Assembly (NCBI RefSeq): GCF_036588685.1
Contig: NC_086382.1
Location: 2,207,001 to 2,271,000, forward strand
Length of the DNA stretch: 64,000 bases
From: Mytilus trossulus
Taxonomy: Eukaryota > Mollusca > Bivalvia > Mytilida > Mytilidae
Direction of reading: 5' to 3'
Below, piece by piece: positions 22,401 to 36,087 of the stretch; position 1 is the first letter of the stretch, and every line of letters begins with the position of its first letter. The notes beneath the pieces were generated by a model. It did not search any database, had not been told where the DNA came from, and was given only the letters and a program-made list of their open reading frames with translations. Both the position numbers and the translations under genes were made by a program.

Positions 22401-25400
22401 TCAAGTTCTGTTCAAAACGGTACCCAGCATATATACATTATTGGGGATATTTCGTGAAAAATAAGTTTATTCATCAAAACCAAGGAAATTTTTGAAAAAC
22501 CTGTAACTATTACACAATGCTATACATGTAGTACCGTCTTCAATTGTAAAAAATATTAAAAAATCATACATAATTTTATATTAGATATAAATAGTTTTTC
22601 TTGTACAATAACCTTTATCTGTCCAGTTGAAGGTATATACGTTATAGCCTATATTTAAAAACAAACTATTTTTTTTGTTAATTTAAGGAGTGAATATTTT
22701 TAATTCATTCTAAACACTGATTATCAATAAAAAATAAAAAATAAACAGAACAGTCTTTTTTTCTTTTATCGAAGAATAAAATAATAGTGCCACGTAGAAG
22801 AACAGCTTGCTAGAACATCGACCGATGCTTTTAAATCTCTGGAAACGAAAAAAAAAATAACACAGGCTGCGGACTTAACATAAACAAACGTGAGATGGCA
22901 TGACAGCCATATGACAACTTTTTACAAGGGACCAAATGTTTCAGACATTAACACCTATAGCTCCCCGTACTACCTTCAAAAATAAGCAAAGCCCATATTG
23001 CAGCGTTAGTTAAAACAAAACGGTTCCTATATGACGAATGGAAAACAATTCGAACGAGAAACTTAACGGCCGAATTCATTTGCAAACAATTGAACGAAAA
23101 ACAAATATGTAACACAGCAACAAATGGAATCCTCAGAGTAAAAAGCTCCTGAATTGGGAGATTAGGTATGTTGAAGACAATCAATCTTGTTAAGGTAAGT
23201 ATATTTAAAGCACTCACAATCTTGTTTAGATTAGATTTAGACCGTATCGCATACATTGACGTATCCGCATCTGTAGATATATATATACATAATATGTGAT
23301 TCCGAGTGTATTATGCTTCTTTTAAAAAAACTAATTGGAATCTCTTTGAAACAATCAAACATTTAATTTCAATATTTGGTGTTCTGTAAAAAAGAATAAG
23401 AGGTTCTATCAACTACTGTTACATGTACTTAAAAAGGAGCCATTGTAGGACAGGTAAACGAATATCGTACACAATCCTTCAAAAATCTAGTGGAAAGAAA
23501 CAAGATCTTACATGAATAAACACTACTTATATATATGTAACAAACTTTGAATATTGTTCATTTGCGATGTTATCATAATCGGTAATAGAAGTACTGAGTA
23601 TCACTCTATTTGTCAAATAACAATATGGTTCTCTGTGAGCACAAGTTCATATACAAACAAACGATTTTATTGTATTCACTTCTATCATGCCTGTTACTGT
23701 TCAAACTATTCGAAATATCTTTAAAAGTCGGGTTACGCGTTCCACAAAAACTCCATATGTCCTAATTGGTTTGAAAATTTCTGCATTACAATTTAACACG
23801 GGGGGGTCTCAACATGGGATTTTGGGTACAGTTGTGCAGCTGGGATTTTAAAAACACCCCCCCCCCCCCCATTCATATATTGAATAATTGTGAAATCACT
23901 ACCTATACATATATTTCACAGCGAAATCATAACCCAATCATATATTTATGACCCATTGATATATCACAATCGGTCAATTACTACCTATTGATATATTTCC
24001 TCGGTAAAATTGCCCCCCATTCATATATTTGATGGATCAAAAAAGGGACCCATTCCAGCGGCACATATGTATATACCTTTATATAGGAAGAGACCCCCCG
24101 TGCAATTTAATCAGTCGCCCATTTGCATTATTGAAAGAACATAACATTAAATCTCAGGATCACATACTGTTTTTTGGTAGATACGGATACGTCAAATATA
24201 TGATACGGTTGATACGTCTTTAAATGACCGAATTCTATTAGAGCATTTGCATTATTCACGTATTTGCTGGCATATCCGTATCGACGTATCGTATAACACG
24301 TATACATGAGGAAAGGATAACTTAAGCCAGGTTGGTCCCGATGAAGATATTTTTATGCAAAACATACAATAAGAATAAGTAATAGTATATAAAAAGTCAC
24401 AAGCCTATAATGCTAATAAACCAAATATAAGTTTTAATAGTCGTAAATAAATTGGTTCTTCGGGCCGCAAGAGCTGCACATAAACAAACAACCCTACTTA
24501 AAATATCCTATGACATGTATGATTTCTGTACAAAGTTCCAACAACTCCAAAAAGGCTACAACCGGGTCTTCAACGCAGCGAGAAAATCTACTCCAAAGGG
24601 GTTGGCCTCAGCTGGCACCTAAATAGATATGTGTACTAGTTCAGTGAAAATGGCCGTCATCCTCGATTTAAAAATATATAAATGAACAAACATTTGAAAA
24701 AAACGTACAAAACTTACAAAGGACAGAGGCTCCTGGCTTGGGACATGCGGTGGGGTTTACTGTGTGTTGATAGATCCCAACCTCCCTCCCCCTGTACCTC
24801 TGGAATGTAGAATAAAGAACCACATTGAAATAAGCACAATACAACTCATAAATTAACAAAGGACTACTACAAGTTACTGATATGCCAGCTCCAGACCTCA
24901 ATTAGAAAATATTATTCAATGTTCTTCCTCTTTAAACTGAATAGCTGCAAAATATAAAGAATTTGATAAAAGTATACTTAATTCCGAAAATAATGCATAG
25001 AATACACAAATGATGTTATAGAATAGCCACTTTTTTTTAAAGATAAAGCATTCAAAAATGCAGTCCGACATACCCAATCAATTATTTAGAGGAAAAATGC
25101 ACAGGAACAGATTTAGATGTAAACTGTTATAATAAAGCAACAAACATAACGTGTGTAGCAATCAGTGGTGGATCCAGATTTTTTTAGAAGGGAGATGGGA
25201 ATGGGAATAATCTCGCTTACATTTACTGTTTTATAAGCAGTTTACTAATGGGGCCCGGACCATATTCTGCCACATTTCAGTGAGAATTTTTAAATTAATC
25301 CTAGATAAGGGGGACCAGACCTCTTGTTCCCCTCTTAGTCCGCCTATGACAATAAACACTTCTATTGATACATAGTGTCCCTGTAAAGTTTTGTAGGCAA

Positions 25401-28400
25401 GGTGTGTTCGATTTAATCCTATTATATTTGTATATAAAAAAGATACATTTATCACACACAGTTATTAAAAACGAAGCGTGTATGTTCCTGATCTTATAAA
25501 AGCAATGCATATTTGGTTTTTTAAACTCTATATTATCAACATTAGGTTCATATTTTACATCTGTTTAGTTTTAACTGAGGTCGGGACTACAGAATTATTT
25601 TATACAAATCTACCCGATACGTGTACGTCGATCCCTGCACGTAAATAGATACGTACACGGATCGACGTATAAGGATCGGGCAGATTGGTATAAAATAAGG
25701 ATTTCGTCCCAACCTCAATCAAAACTTAATTAAAAGTAAATGCATTATTAAATATCTTCATCGGGACCGACTTTACTAAATATATCCTTTCCTCATATAC
25801 GTGTTATACGATACGCCGATACGGATACGCCAGCAAATGCGGAATAATGCAAATGCTCTAATAGTAATTATTTAAGAACAAACCATTCATTTCTCATTCA
25901 TTAGAGAAACTGGTGTGCAGTTGATATACTGTCTGCAAAACAAATCTAGTTTGAATCTGCACCCGAGAATGATAATACTGTCTTTTCAATATTTGAAATA
26001 TATATTTTTTTGTCATTTATTCATAAGAGCTTACCGGCTGTTCCACTGTAATCTCCAATACTCAGTTTGTACTTTGAATTCTCGTCTCCAACACTAAACC
26101 TTTTATATACCGCATATGTTTGCTTGTTGTTTGTATCAGTTAGGTCAACCCTCAGCTCGTATTTATCTTTACTTGTAAGAATGTTTAAATATTTGTTACC
26201 TTAAAAGAGTAAATATAAAAGTATTATTTCCCGTAAAAAACAATTGTGTAAATTTAGATACTATCCTGAAAGTTAACTTTAAATATAACAGAATCAATTC
26301 CAAATGACTCATTTTACTCATTGTTTAACTCATGAAATTTACCAAGCCAGTATTCCGTCTGTGGATCGCCAAACCCTTCCTTATAGTCAATCCAGTTTCT
26401 GTCAAAGCTCGTTGTTCGGTCTATTCTACGTTGAAGTACCTACAATCAAGTATACGAAATAAAATCACTGAAACAGTAGATTTCTGAATATAAAATAAAT
26501 GACAGAAAAAGAATTTATAGTATAATCTGTTTCCCTTAAATGTTCACAACATTAGTTAATTCTATATTATTTAAACTAAACATTTTCAATGTGTTTGTAT
26601 TATACAAAGTAAACATACAAAGTTTCCCTCTTGCTCACATGCTGTGTACTGGTCACGGTATCGAAAGAAAAAAAACCACTTGACGATGAATAATATTTCC
26701 TCAAAATTTACGTCCCTTACATTGTTTTTAAGAAAGTATAGTTTAAAATATGGTAATTTTTTAACGTTTAAGTATAGTAATTGGTTTAATTAATTTTTAT
26801 TTTTCTCTCAATAAGATTTGTAAATATAAAACTGCACGAAAAAAAAACTGGTGGAGTTTAATTGTCAATTACAAATCCGCAATTGATGACTTAAACCAGC
26901 GGAAAGGAACAGAAACTTTTAGCCAAGTCCAACAATTTAACAGTGCAGATTGCTTACTAAAATATAATAGTTTATCAAAATTGTCATAGAGAAATGCTGA
27001 AAGTATTTTTTTTTTTTTCAAATTTAAATATAAAAATTTGTGAACAATGAATAATCATTAGAACAAGTAATCAATAAAGAAATCTATTTTTTCAGCCTTT
27101 AATATTTCACATTTTGTATTAGTTTGTTGTAAACTAATTTATCTATTTAGAGTGTTTGCTGATATTCGATGTCAACGTTTTTTAACGTCTTTAATTTTGC
27201 ATTCCAACTTACAATCTGAAAATAATAATGACAATATTTTTTTTAACTGAACTCAAATATGCTAATTCAATAATTTTAGACGACTCAGTATTTTGTATTC
27301 CTATAACATGTATAATGTCAATAACAGGCACTTAACGTCCTGAACCAGTATCATCAAGTATGTAAGGCCGTTTATCTGAAACGCCAGATGTATGTTCCTT
27401 CTAATAGTAAGTCTTGATTCGACTAAATAGGAGCGCTCAAATATTAAAGCCATATTATATATAAACTCGTTGACTTTTTTTCATGCCAACAATGAAGTAC
27501 CAGGTATTTGATTGCTATTACCTTGCATGGATACATATGGTCATATGCGATGCATCGACTCAGTGGAAGTCAAAATGTGTTACAAAAGACAATCAACTTC
27601 TGTTAGGAAAAAAATATATATCTGAATATCCTAATACTATAATACGTACTGTCCATCCTCCTCCGTCAGTAGACATATCACAGTAAGCCTGTATTCTATT
27701 GAATTCATCTGGAAATATGGTATATACTCCACTTAGTGTTGTATTCAAATAGCTGCAATCTTTGGTCTTGTTTAACGGGGAAACTGTTTCTGAAAAAATG
27801 TTGTAAAGTTTTAGAATGAGTTAATTTTTCCTATAATTACGAATATGACATTTCTAATGAATAAGGCATATTATTTTCACACAAAAATCTAATTTCAAAT
27901 TATTTACATTATGCTAATTTAAACAAAATGTTTTGTTCGCTTTTGGCATCTTTTTTTATTTTGCAGTATTTTTTGTTGGACAAAAAACACGTCAACGACA
28001 TTGTATTTATGTTTGACTATTAAGATAACAATACATCTTGTCACTCTTGGGTTGATGCTTTTTTTAACTTTAAAACAAAATCGCTTCAAAGTATCACCGT
28101 CACAGTAATCATTACAATATTAATGGTTCAGATGACTATATGAACTTTATGCACCAAAATGAACTTCCAATATTATTTTATATATCAATGATACAACTAA
28201 ATACCAAAAACAGAACGCAATAGAAAATCATGATAGGTAAGAAACATTTTTCAATTATTTAATCGGTTTACAGTTTCGAAGAATGTTTTCTCTATCTTGT
28301 CATAGTGTTAACTGTTTTCTTCCTGTACTTATTTGTATTGTATGTTTTGAAAGAACACAAAGAATGCTTTTCTTATCTAAACGGAATTTACTAACCATCA

Positions 28401-29200
28401 TTTGATATTCATAATATTCATGTTTAGCTATATTTGCTTCATATTATAATTTCCAGGAAAAGAGACAAAATTACAAATACATAAAGGGATATCTTACTAT
28501 TTAATGTTTCCATCAGATTTGTTTTCCATTCTTCTAATGCCTGGCTTTTGATTTGCAAGTTTGTAGTACTTTTCTTGAATTCCTCTCTTAATTCTTGGGA
28601 CAAATTAGCAAAATGAGATTTAAGATCACACGCAAGGTCGTTAAATTTGTGATCGTTAGCATCTTGTGATTGCTGAAGCTTTGATAAATATTCTGACATC
28701 ATTGCTAACTTTAAACTTTCTTGTCTGTGTTCAAACCCACTTAACGAATCTGTTATTTCAGTATTAAAGGCTGATTCACTTTCACTTAAGTTTTTGTAAA
28801 CTTCCGATATTTCACGCGTTATCGCCTTTTGCTTGCCCTCAAGATTTTGAACTATGTTTGAAAATCGCTTGTCATATTCCTTTTTTGTCGTGTTTAGTTT
28901 TAACGAATAATCTTCGAACATGGATGTCTTTGTCTGGTCTTGCTCGATTTTTACCATATCTTGAATCTCATCAGAAAACGTTGATTTAATGTCATCGTTG
29001 ATGTAACTTTCTAACTGTTTATTCACCGAAGTTATATCAAGTTCAGCAACTAGCGGTGCTTTAAGGTCGTTAGATATCAATGGCATTCTGACCGGCTTAC
29101 ATTCTGAGTTGGACTTCGAACATGGTTTACTATTTACATGAACAATCGACAATATAACCATTTGTACAATAAATGATATTGTTTTTTTCATAATCTTCAT
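19492..29200 (-). CDS. Secreted coiled-coil fibrinogen-related protein (FReD), 5 coding exons
   Basis: Coding exons 29200-28498, 27789-27650, 26439-26343, 26199-26035 and 19700-19492 join with GT/AG borders and consistent phase to a 437-residue protein ending at TAA. Residues 1-24 are a hydrophobic signal peptide. About 45-225 is a charged helical region with coiled-coil character and few Cys, likely for oligomerisation. The fibrinogen domain covers about 240-437: Cys246 and Cys271, DGGGWTVLQRR at 276-286, the acidic calcium loop DKDNDDY at 383-389, and Cys394/Cys406 in [15 protein letters not shown]. Molluscan FREPs of this kind are secreted recognition proteins that bind microbial or parasite glycans; this role is by family only. 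The last intron is 6.3 kb and rich in repeats, while the other introns are 0.1-1.2 kb. A 5' UTR exon probably lies near 31.3 kb. Confidence 0.88.
20119..20385 (-). repeat. Dispersed repeat family A, copy 2 (inverted)
   Basis: The reverse complement matches the 61440-61835 copy: CAGTCAAACTCATAAATCG, AGCAACACGAACCCCAC and GGTAGGTCACATTCGTGA. It lies in the last intron of the FReD gene. Confidence 0.75.
21338..22141. mobile_element. Foldback element with internal ~36-bp tandem repeats
   Basis: CGTACCTTGACCATTTTGTA at 21338 is repeated, inverted with one mismatch, ending at 22141. The right third (about 21904-22130) has six to seven diverged units around AATCTTCCATGAGGTACGAAAT. The left third has single pieces of the same motif in inverse orientation (21341-21430). 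The three frames of the repeat give similar-looking peptides because the period is not fixed in frame; it is not coding. Confidence 0.55.
23790..24108. mobile_element. Short inverted-repeat element with degenerate internal repeats
   Basis: AATTTAACACGGGGGGGTCTC at the left and its imperfect complement at the right (GAGACCCCCCGTGCAATTT) bound about 320 bp. The interior repeats CCCATTCATATATTT-like units five to six times. No ORF of note. Confidence 0.45.
24235..25864. mobile_element. 1.6-kb segment with ~115-bp inverted arms
   Basis: 24235-24353 and 25748-25864 are inverted copies (CTATTAGAGCATTTGCATTATT, then GTATCGTATAACACGTAT, then GTCCCGATGAAGATATTT). It is either one non-autonomous DNA element with long terminal inverted repeats or two related MITEs in opposite orientation. 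It contains a second foldback at 25567-25726. Confidence 0.6.
25567..25726. repeat. Compact palindromic foldback, ~75-bp arms
   Basis: The left arm AGTTTTAACTGAGGTCGGGA continues to CCCGATACGTGTACGTCGAT. The right arm is the diverged reverse complement, with the centre near 25646 and almost no loop. Probably an independent foldback MITE nested in the larger inverted-repeat segment. Confidence 0.6.
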
Positions 29201-29729
29201 CCTTGCAAATTCGTGTTTCCTATATCAATATAAAGTATAGGCAGTGATAGTTACAATATAAATTGATATATTACAATGTAACATGAAATCGAAATAGTAA
29301 GTAATTAGATGATATCTTCTCTGTCATTCAAATTGCTCGTGATGTGAGTACATGGAGTAAGATGCAAGTACAAGTATGTCTTTACTGAAATACTTAACCT
29401 ATTCAAGATGGCATTAAAAATTGAATATAACTTTCGCTATAACCATCAACTTTGTTGTTCGCTCGGTATTAGAAAAAGGACATTAAGTTTACCTGAATAA
29501 TAAAGGAACTGAACTTGTAAAACCTGAATATTGACATGCATATTTAACAAAAGAATGAAAAGCAATTTTGTGTAATATTTGCAACTGAATGTTATGAGAA
29601 AAAAATCAGAATTTTCAAAACGAGAGACGAAAGATACCAAAGAGATGTTCAAAGTTATAAGCAGAAAAAAAACAATTGCAATAGAAATAGAAAATGAAGA
29701 TAAAAAAATACAAGTAGGTGTCCCAAGTA

Positions 29730-30020
29730 CACGGATGCCCCGCCCGCACTATCATTTTCTATGTTCAGTGGACTGTGAAAATTATATCAATACTCTTATT
29801 TGGCATTAAAATTAGAAAGATGATATAATAAGGAACATGTGAACCAAGTTTCAAGTTGATTGGACTGCAACTTCATCCAAAATTACCTGAACCAACATTT
29901 TTATCTTGCAGCAGAACGAACTAATATACGGACGAACGGTCGAAGGAACAGACAGACGGACAAATGGACATACTGACGAGAAAACATAATGCCCTCTTCT
30001 ATCGTGGGTGGGGCATAACA
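29730..30020 (+). repeat. Interspersed element with GCCCC-rich ends
   Basis: It begins ATGCCCCGCCCGCACTATC and ends CTATCGTGGGTGGGGCAT, an imperfect inverted repeat of about 18 bp. The interior has AAGTTTCAAGTTGATTGGACT and a CAGACGGAC run. It has the look of a short non-autonomous DNA element, and lies in the 5' UTR intron of the FReD gene. Confidence 0.5.
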
Positions 30021-31309
30021 ATTTAAAAAAAAGTAACAAAAATACCAAATTCTGATTACAATTAACCCGGAAAAGTTCCTTAACAAAACTTAGACATCTT
30101 AAGTGCAACTAGAACTCCACCAGAACAGCAGGTGCCCTGTAAAGTAATGCAGCACATACCTGAAATAGGCATTATCGGTTTATTACATAGATAAGCAATA
30201 AACTTGAGAAGATTGTATGCACATTTTAATCACACATTTTGCATCAGTGATAATGAATACAATACATGAAAATAAGAAAAGTAGATGAATAAATGGCTCA
30301 CTACTGAACGGATAATAACAAGTTCAAAACAAAATTAATCACGTTATAACATCATATTAGAGAAATTTTGACAGAAACCCTGCTTTGTCAGATTTTTAAC
30401 TTGTTAGCTCGTTCTCTAATTAACAGTGACGAGGTAACATGTCAACTCGACTCAAATTTTTATAACAACCTTCTACCTTTGTTTTAAATGATGAAATAGG
30501 TAGTTTATTGATTGATCATAATGAATGACTCACCTCCATTAAAAAATAATACTGAAAAAACATCAAAGTGTCTTCATACTTCCTCGACATGAAATACGCA
30601 AGTTTAAAAATGTTCGCCTATCGTGGTTTTAGTTTCCACATATATCATGGATCTCTCATTTTTATTAAAAAAAAAAATTTGCCTTTTGAAATTCCGTTAT
30701 ATTTATTTATACTATCAGTTTATACTAGTTCTTCAAAAGCGTGTTATTTTGAAAAAGAGTAGCATTCTTCATCGGATTTTAGGTATATTTTACAAAATGA
30801 CGTAGTAACTAAACACTCAGAAAAGAGTACTTATTTTTTCAAGGCTTTCTGTTGTCATTAAAAATATTTGCATGAAAGCACCTAACGTTGGTTTTAGTAA
30901 AAATAAGTATGAATGTAAATAGGTAGAGTGAAACAAATATCCGAAAGATTTTTCCTCGTCAGTACAGTATTATACTGTGACAACTCTCTACAACATACTA
31001 TTATATATTTTTACTGTATATATATTGAAAAACATAATTTGTAAATCGTGTGCTAAATATAAAAGGTTAAAACACCCTACACATGATTTCACTACGTTTA
31101 TTCTGTTTATTTCACTTATACTATACGAGTCTAAAGAGAATTAACTACAAAATTAGAAATTTGCAAATTATATAATATTATTATCGGATATTTGTATACT
31201 CAAAATTGCCTATTGAATACATCACTTTCTTTATAATTTACAATTGATTTTCTTCTATAAGTTAGTTTAATGTATTAACCTAAATATCAAAATGATAAAT
31301 TTAGCATAC

Positions 31310-31410
31310 CTTTCTTAATAGACGAAACAGTTCCCTGATTAATGCGCGATCATTAGCACAATGGCTTAACATTGAAATTGAGAATGGTAATGGAGAGCTA
31401 TGTTTATATA
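31310..31410 (-). promoter_or_regulatory. TATA box and probable first non-coding exon of the FReD gene
   Basis: On the minus strand TATATAAA (31410-31403) is followed, about 30 bp on, by a likely start near 31372 and then by a donor AAAG|GTATGC whose last exon base is 31310. An acceptor ATATAG|GAAAC at 29219, 19 bp before the FReD ATG, would receive it. The exon end and TATA box are read from sequence; the splice joining them is inferred. Confidence 0.5.
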
Positions 31411-31949
31411 GTCACTTTTAATACCTGGCACTGACGCACCACGCAGCAACCAGTTTTCTTAATGAAAAACTGTAAACATTGTAGTTGCCAAATTGTAACT
31501 GCTTCAGAATTTGCAAAAAGTATTGAATCATATTTAAAGAGCATCATGTTTTTCTTCTTAAATCATATTAAAAAACATTTCGAAAACTTTTTGATCTTTT
31601 TCTCTTTGTAATAAAAGTTATTTAAGAATTGTTAACTTATAATTTATGTTTCATTTTCTCGATCGTACACCAATCAGTCATATCTCACCATTTATATTGT
31701 TATTTTTTATTAACCTGAAAATTAATGAATAATAATGAGGCAAAATCTAATTTGTGTGCTTATCTATATAAATATATCCTCAGGTTTGAAAATACATCGC
31801 AATGCTAGCGTACATCTCATTTTCCGTGATAAAGATAATAATGTATAATCACTATTTTTAGTTTCTTTAGAAAATCAGTTTTGTACCATGCATTTAAATT
31901 ACACTTATTGTTCCTTTAAATAATATTCATTGAAATAAACTGTAATTTA

Positions 31950-32960
31950 CATTGCATATCTCAAAATTGTTAATTAGTTTTTGAAAAAAAAAAAAAAAAT
32001 AGTTGAGTCCATATCATATGTTCTTTCAAGAACATTTTTTTTGGACAGGATGTCGATTTGTTATAAATCATCACCCAGCAGTTACATGTTGTTACTGAAA
32101 AAATGATTTCTGTAAAGAAAGTACTACATGTTTCGCACTTTAGTTTGTACATGTATTAAAAGCATAGACACTATATGTATGTCACAACCATTTTTCAAAT
32201 TTTCATATATCTTTTTTAGATACGAAAATATGCAGTGAAAGTAAATTCAAATAAATACGATTCCTATAAGTTTGAGGTTTTTTTACATTTTATTGAGCCA
32301 TCATTGTTTTTCCATCATGATAACTTGTAATAAATCTAAAAGGCATTTCAGAATTGCAAATTTCTGTCCAATTTTAAATTCTTCACCAGCACTTGCATGT
32401 GCCTATAATGGCTTGTTCTGTTCCTCCAGTACTAAAATGCATCAATGTGTACCATGTATAGAAATAAAAGTTATAGTTTCTTTAACTTGTATTTATTGAA
32501 ATAGAATGTAATTTATTTGCATATCTCAAAATTGTTAAACTTGAAAAAATATTGCAATTTATTTATTTTTTTTAAAGTTTTAAACTTGAAATATGACATT
32601 GATTTGAATTTTATGCGAAGTACTTTTTATTTGCAATATGTTCAGTATCCTCCTAGATCCTTTAAAACATTTACCGTGCAAATCCCTGGTTAATTTTTTA
32701 TTTTCCATATTTTTTTAGTACATCAGTCAAACTTTGATGATTTTAAAAACAAAACACATCGGGTTGTCCCTATATTACATTTTTTTTTCAACGGGATAAC
32801 TTGTTATTAATCTAAAAGTCATTTCAAAGTTATATATTTCTTTCAAATTTAAATTCTCTACCTGTACCTAAAGCATGATGTAATGGTTTGAAAAATGAAT
32901 TAGAACTGCATTGCACATAAACAGTTAGAATAACATGGTATTGTATGGGCTTTGTTATTG
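31950..32960 (+). repeat. Diverged ~0.5-kb tandem duplication
   Basis: GCATATCTCAAAATTGTTAA occurs at about 31952 and again at about 32519. The block GATAACTTGTAATAAATCTA with the following 120 bp recurs in diverged form near 32790. The copies differ by many substitutions, so the duplication is old. No coding function seen. Confidence 0.4.
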
Positions 32961-33050
32961 TTGAAGGCCATACATTGACCCTTATTAGTTAATGTCAGTG
33001 GGTGTCATTTGGTTTCTTGTGGAGACTAGTCTTATTTGTAATCATATTTT
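32940..33050 (+). repeat. Dispersed repeat family C, copy 2
   Basis: GGGCTTTGTTATTGTTGAAGGCC and ACATTGACCCTTATTAGTTAA fit the segment seen at 35.9-36.1 and 62.7 kb. Confidence 0.45.
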
Positions 33051-33059
33051 CTTATTTTC

Positions 33060-35860
33060 ATATCTATCATAATATGACACTTTCGTACGTTTGTGTTTTC
33101 AGAAATAAGTCAGTTCTATATATGACTTGACACGATGTACACAAATTAAATGTGACGTCATTTGGAACAGCATACATTTTTCTCCTGAACACGATATTAA
33201 ACACAGTCAGAGGTAAGATGAGACCAACTAAAAACGAATTATTATATCATTGTTGCTGTTAAGAAACATATCTATGTACTAAAAATAACGAATATAGATC
33301 TCATCAATTTGAAGTAGTGACAGTCAGATGTAAGATAAGCCCGCTAGAAAACAGGATGAAACATTCCCCAGTATCTTAACTGATTATTGTATCATTGTAA
33401 CTGTTAACAAACATGTGAATAAATAGGTCATTATGTACTTTGTGTTAGTGCGAATTCGAATGTACGTGTTTTGTATCATTCGATCAACAAATTGTAAATT
33501 ATCGCATATAAACAGTATTTATTGCTCAGGATTAAACTTTGTAACTCAAAAAGAACAATATCTGATCAGTTGTACTTTAATAAGCTTGTACATGTAATTA
33601 GTCTTTGTATACACCCAGTAGCGTAATCATCTAGAGTTCAGAAAGTTAAAAGTTGAGAGTTTCATATCTAATCGATTTTTTTGTGACTGGTTAATAAAAT
33701 AGACACAAATGAGACAACAACATACAGAATGTTGTAATATAGACTAAAACTTGATATGCGGGAATAACAATAGAAAGAAAAGAGAATCAATATAATAACA
33801 TGAATGAAAGAGTAAAAACAAAAACAGAAAATAATAAAATTGTTTTTTAAAGCTTTTATTGTACTTTGTATATAGTATATCCTGCAGGACAGGGGCAAAA
33901 GATCCCAGACTCGACAGAACTAAAATGCATCATTTATTAAATGTGTTGGGCTAATGGCTTCTGAATTATTTGGTAGATGGACTACATGTATGTTTTAAAA
34001 GAGAGTACTAGAATTGAACCAAGACTGTTCAATGTATATTCAACATGATTTTTTATAGTAGATAAATATGACACATCGTCATCAAGTTCAATCAAGAAGA
34101 TGACATGTTACAATATCGTCTATCTTGTAAGCCTTGACGTAAAAATTATTACAAACAATTTGTATTTTCTGTTCTCAAAATGATTGATGCGTCATGCTTG
34201 TGAAGGCATTTAAGTTTCAACCTTCGCTAGCAATGTCGTTTGAGAAGTAATGAGTGTCTTCTACCATCTTGGATTGTAAAAAACAGAAAACCAAAGGTCC
34301 AGAGTTTCCATCAAGTTAGCAAAATTTGATGCAGGAATGCAGATATTTAATGTGAATTTTCAGTTAAAACAACCAATTTATTAGCATAGAACTTATAAAT
34401 ATTGATATTTTTGCAAATGTTAACTATTTTTGGTTGTGTTTAGTTTTTTAAATTGGCATTTTAAGTGGAGTTAACTCAAAAACACGTTACAGTGCATTTT
34501 CTGAAGGATTCTACATGGAATTTTCCTATTTTGTATTTTAGCCGGAAATAACGTACGGTGACCCTATCATTTCATTTGATATTCTCAAAGCAGTGTCTGA
34601 AAGCTTTCTTTTTCTTAAGTATTTAACAATTCTATCATTTTGTTTAGTTTCTAATCACAAAATGGTGTTTTTCCTGTAATATCCATACAAAATGTGTCAT
34701 TTTGTCCCGTCCTGTAGCTTGCGAAAATGCGCGGTGACCTATAGTTTTTATTATATTTGTCGACATGTAGCAAAAGAAACTAAATTTTGGCAGAGTATGA
34801 ACAAATTCTATCATGACTCCCATACCACCTTAAGGACTATATTGGCTTCTCAATAAAGCCGTTTTTGGTTTCAACAAACATTTATTTTTTTTGTAATTTT
34901 AAACATTGTTAAAGATTTACAAAGGAAATGTTTCAGTAACATCCGATGTGCTATTTAAGCTTGGCAAGCATGCGTATGTGTATGCGTTGCACCAATTTTG
35001 AAACCTCGATAAAAAAGTAAATTTAAATTGAGGGCAAAGTGGAATCAAGATATAAGCCATAATAATCAAAACAGAAAAGGGTATCAAAACCCAAATGGCT
35101 GAAGGATACGCATGGCCATATACAAGACACAAATAGCAAAGTATCCTCCTTACAAGGGATTTGAACTTCAACACTTCGAAATAATCGTTATATGCTGTTA
35201 AATTACGTGTTAAAACATTCTTGTAAATAGTGACTTAGTAGTGTTATTATCATCAAGTATATTTTAAAATATATCAAATTTACTACACCATATACAAGAT
35301 ATACGCTTTTCGTCTGCAGAGTCTTTTCTGTGAAGTTAGAGAAAAAGGTAGGCAAAACAGTTCATCAAAGTCAAAAGGATCATTAGTACAGCCAAAAGTA
35401 CAATACAGACTTCACGAAATACGCATTTCACCTTATGAATAGATAACCGGTATCTAAGATGAGTTTATTTCATCATTGATGGTCGAGTCTTAACTATTAA
35501 AAAGCCAGAAACATTATATAAGTAAACGTTTAAGAGTTGCCTAAACCGAAAATGACAAAAAGTAAAGCCGTATCTGTACAAAGAATAACAGCTTGACATG
35601 ACCTCGATCTATTTCATAATCGAGAACGTTTTCAGAAACTTTTGCTAAATGCATTATCCAATTTTGAAAATTTAAATGGGTCTGTTTTGTACTTTAATGA
35701 AAAATACATCAGTGTCACTTAATAACAGGACAATCATAGTGATTTTAAGGAAATAATAAAATTTCACTCATTAGTAGTTCGAAGGCTTTATAATACAAGT
35801 ATACCATGTTACATATGTATGCAAAAAAGTCAATTGTTTTTATATTTAAACATAAATGAA
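33060..35860. other. Gene-free stretch
   Basis: A diverged direct duplication of about 125 bp is visible at 33206-33445 (CAGTCAGAGGTAAGATGAG, then CAGTCAGATGTAAGATAAG). No exon, RNA gene or transposon core was recognised in the rest. Confidence 0.4.
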
Positions 35861-35864
35861 TCTG

Positions 35865-36065
35865 AGGTCCAGTAGTTGTCGTTTGTTGATGTGATTCATA
35901 AGTGTTTCTCGTTTCCTGATTTTTAAATACATCTTAGACCGTTGGTTTTCCCGTTGAATGGTTTTACACTAGTTATTTTGGGGCCCGTTATAGCTTGAAG
36001 TTCATTGTGAGCACAGGCTCCTTGTTGAAGACTGTACTTTGACTTATAATGGTTTACTTATGGTA
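35865..36065 (+). repeat. Dispersed repeat family C, copy 3
   Basis: CCAGTAGTTGTCGTTTGTTGATG, GACCGTTGGTTTTCCCGTT, TTTTACACTAGTTATTTTGG and GCTCCTTGTTGAAGAC match the long copy at 62575-62845. Confidence 0.7.
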
Positions 36066-36087
36066 TATAATGGTTACACATAAACCC

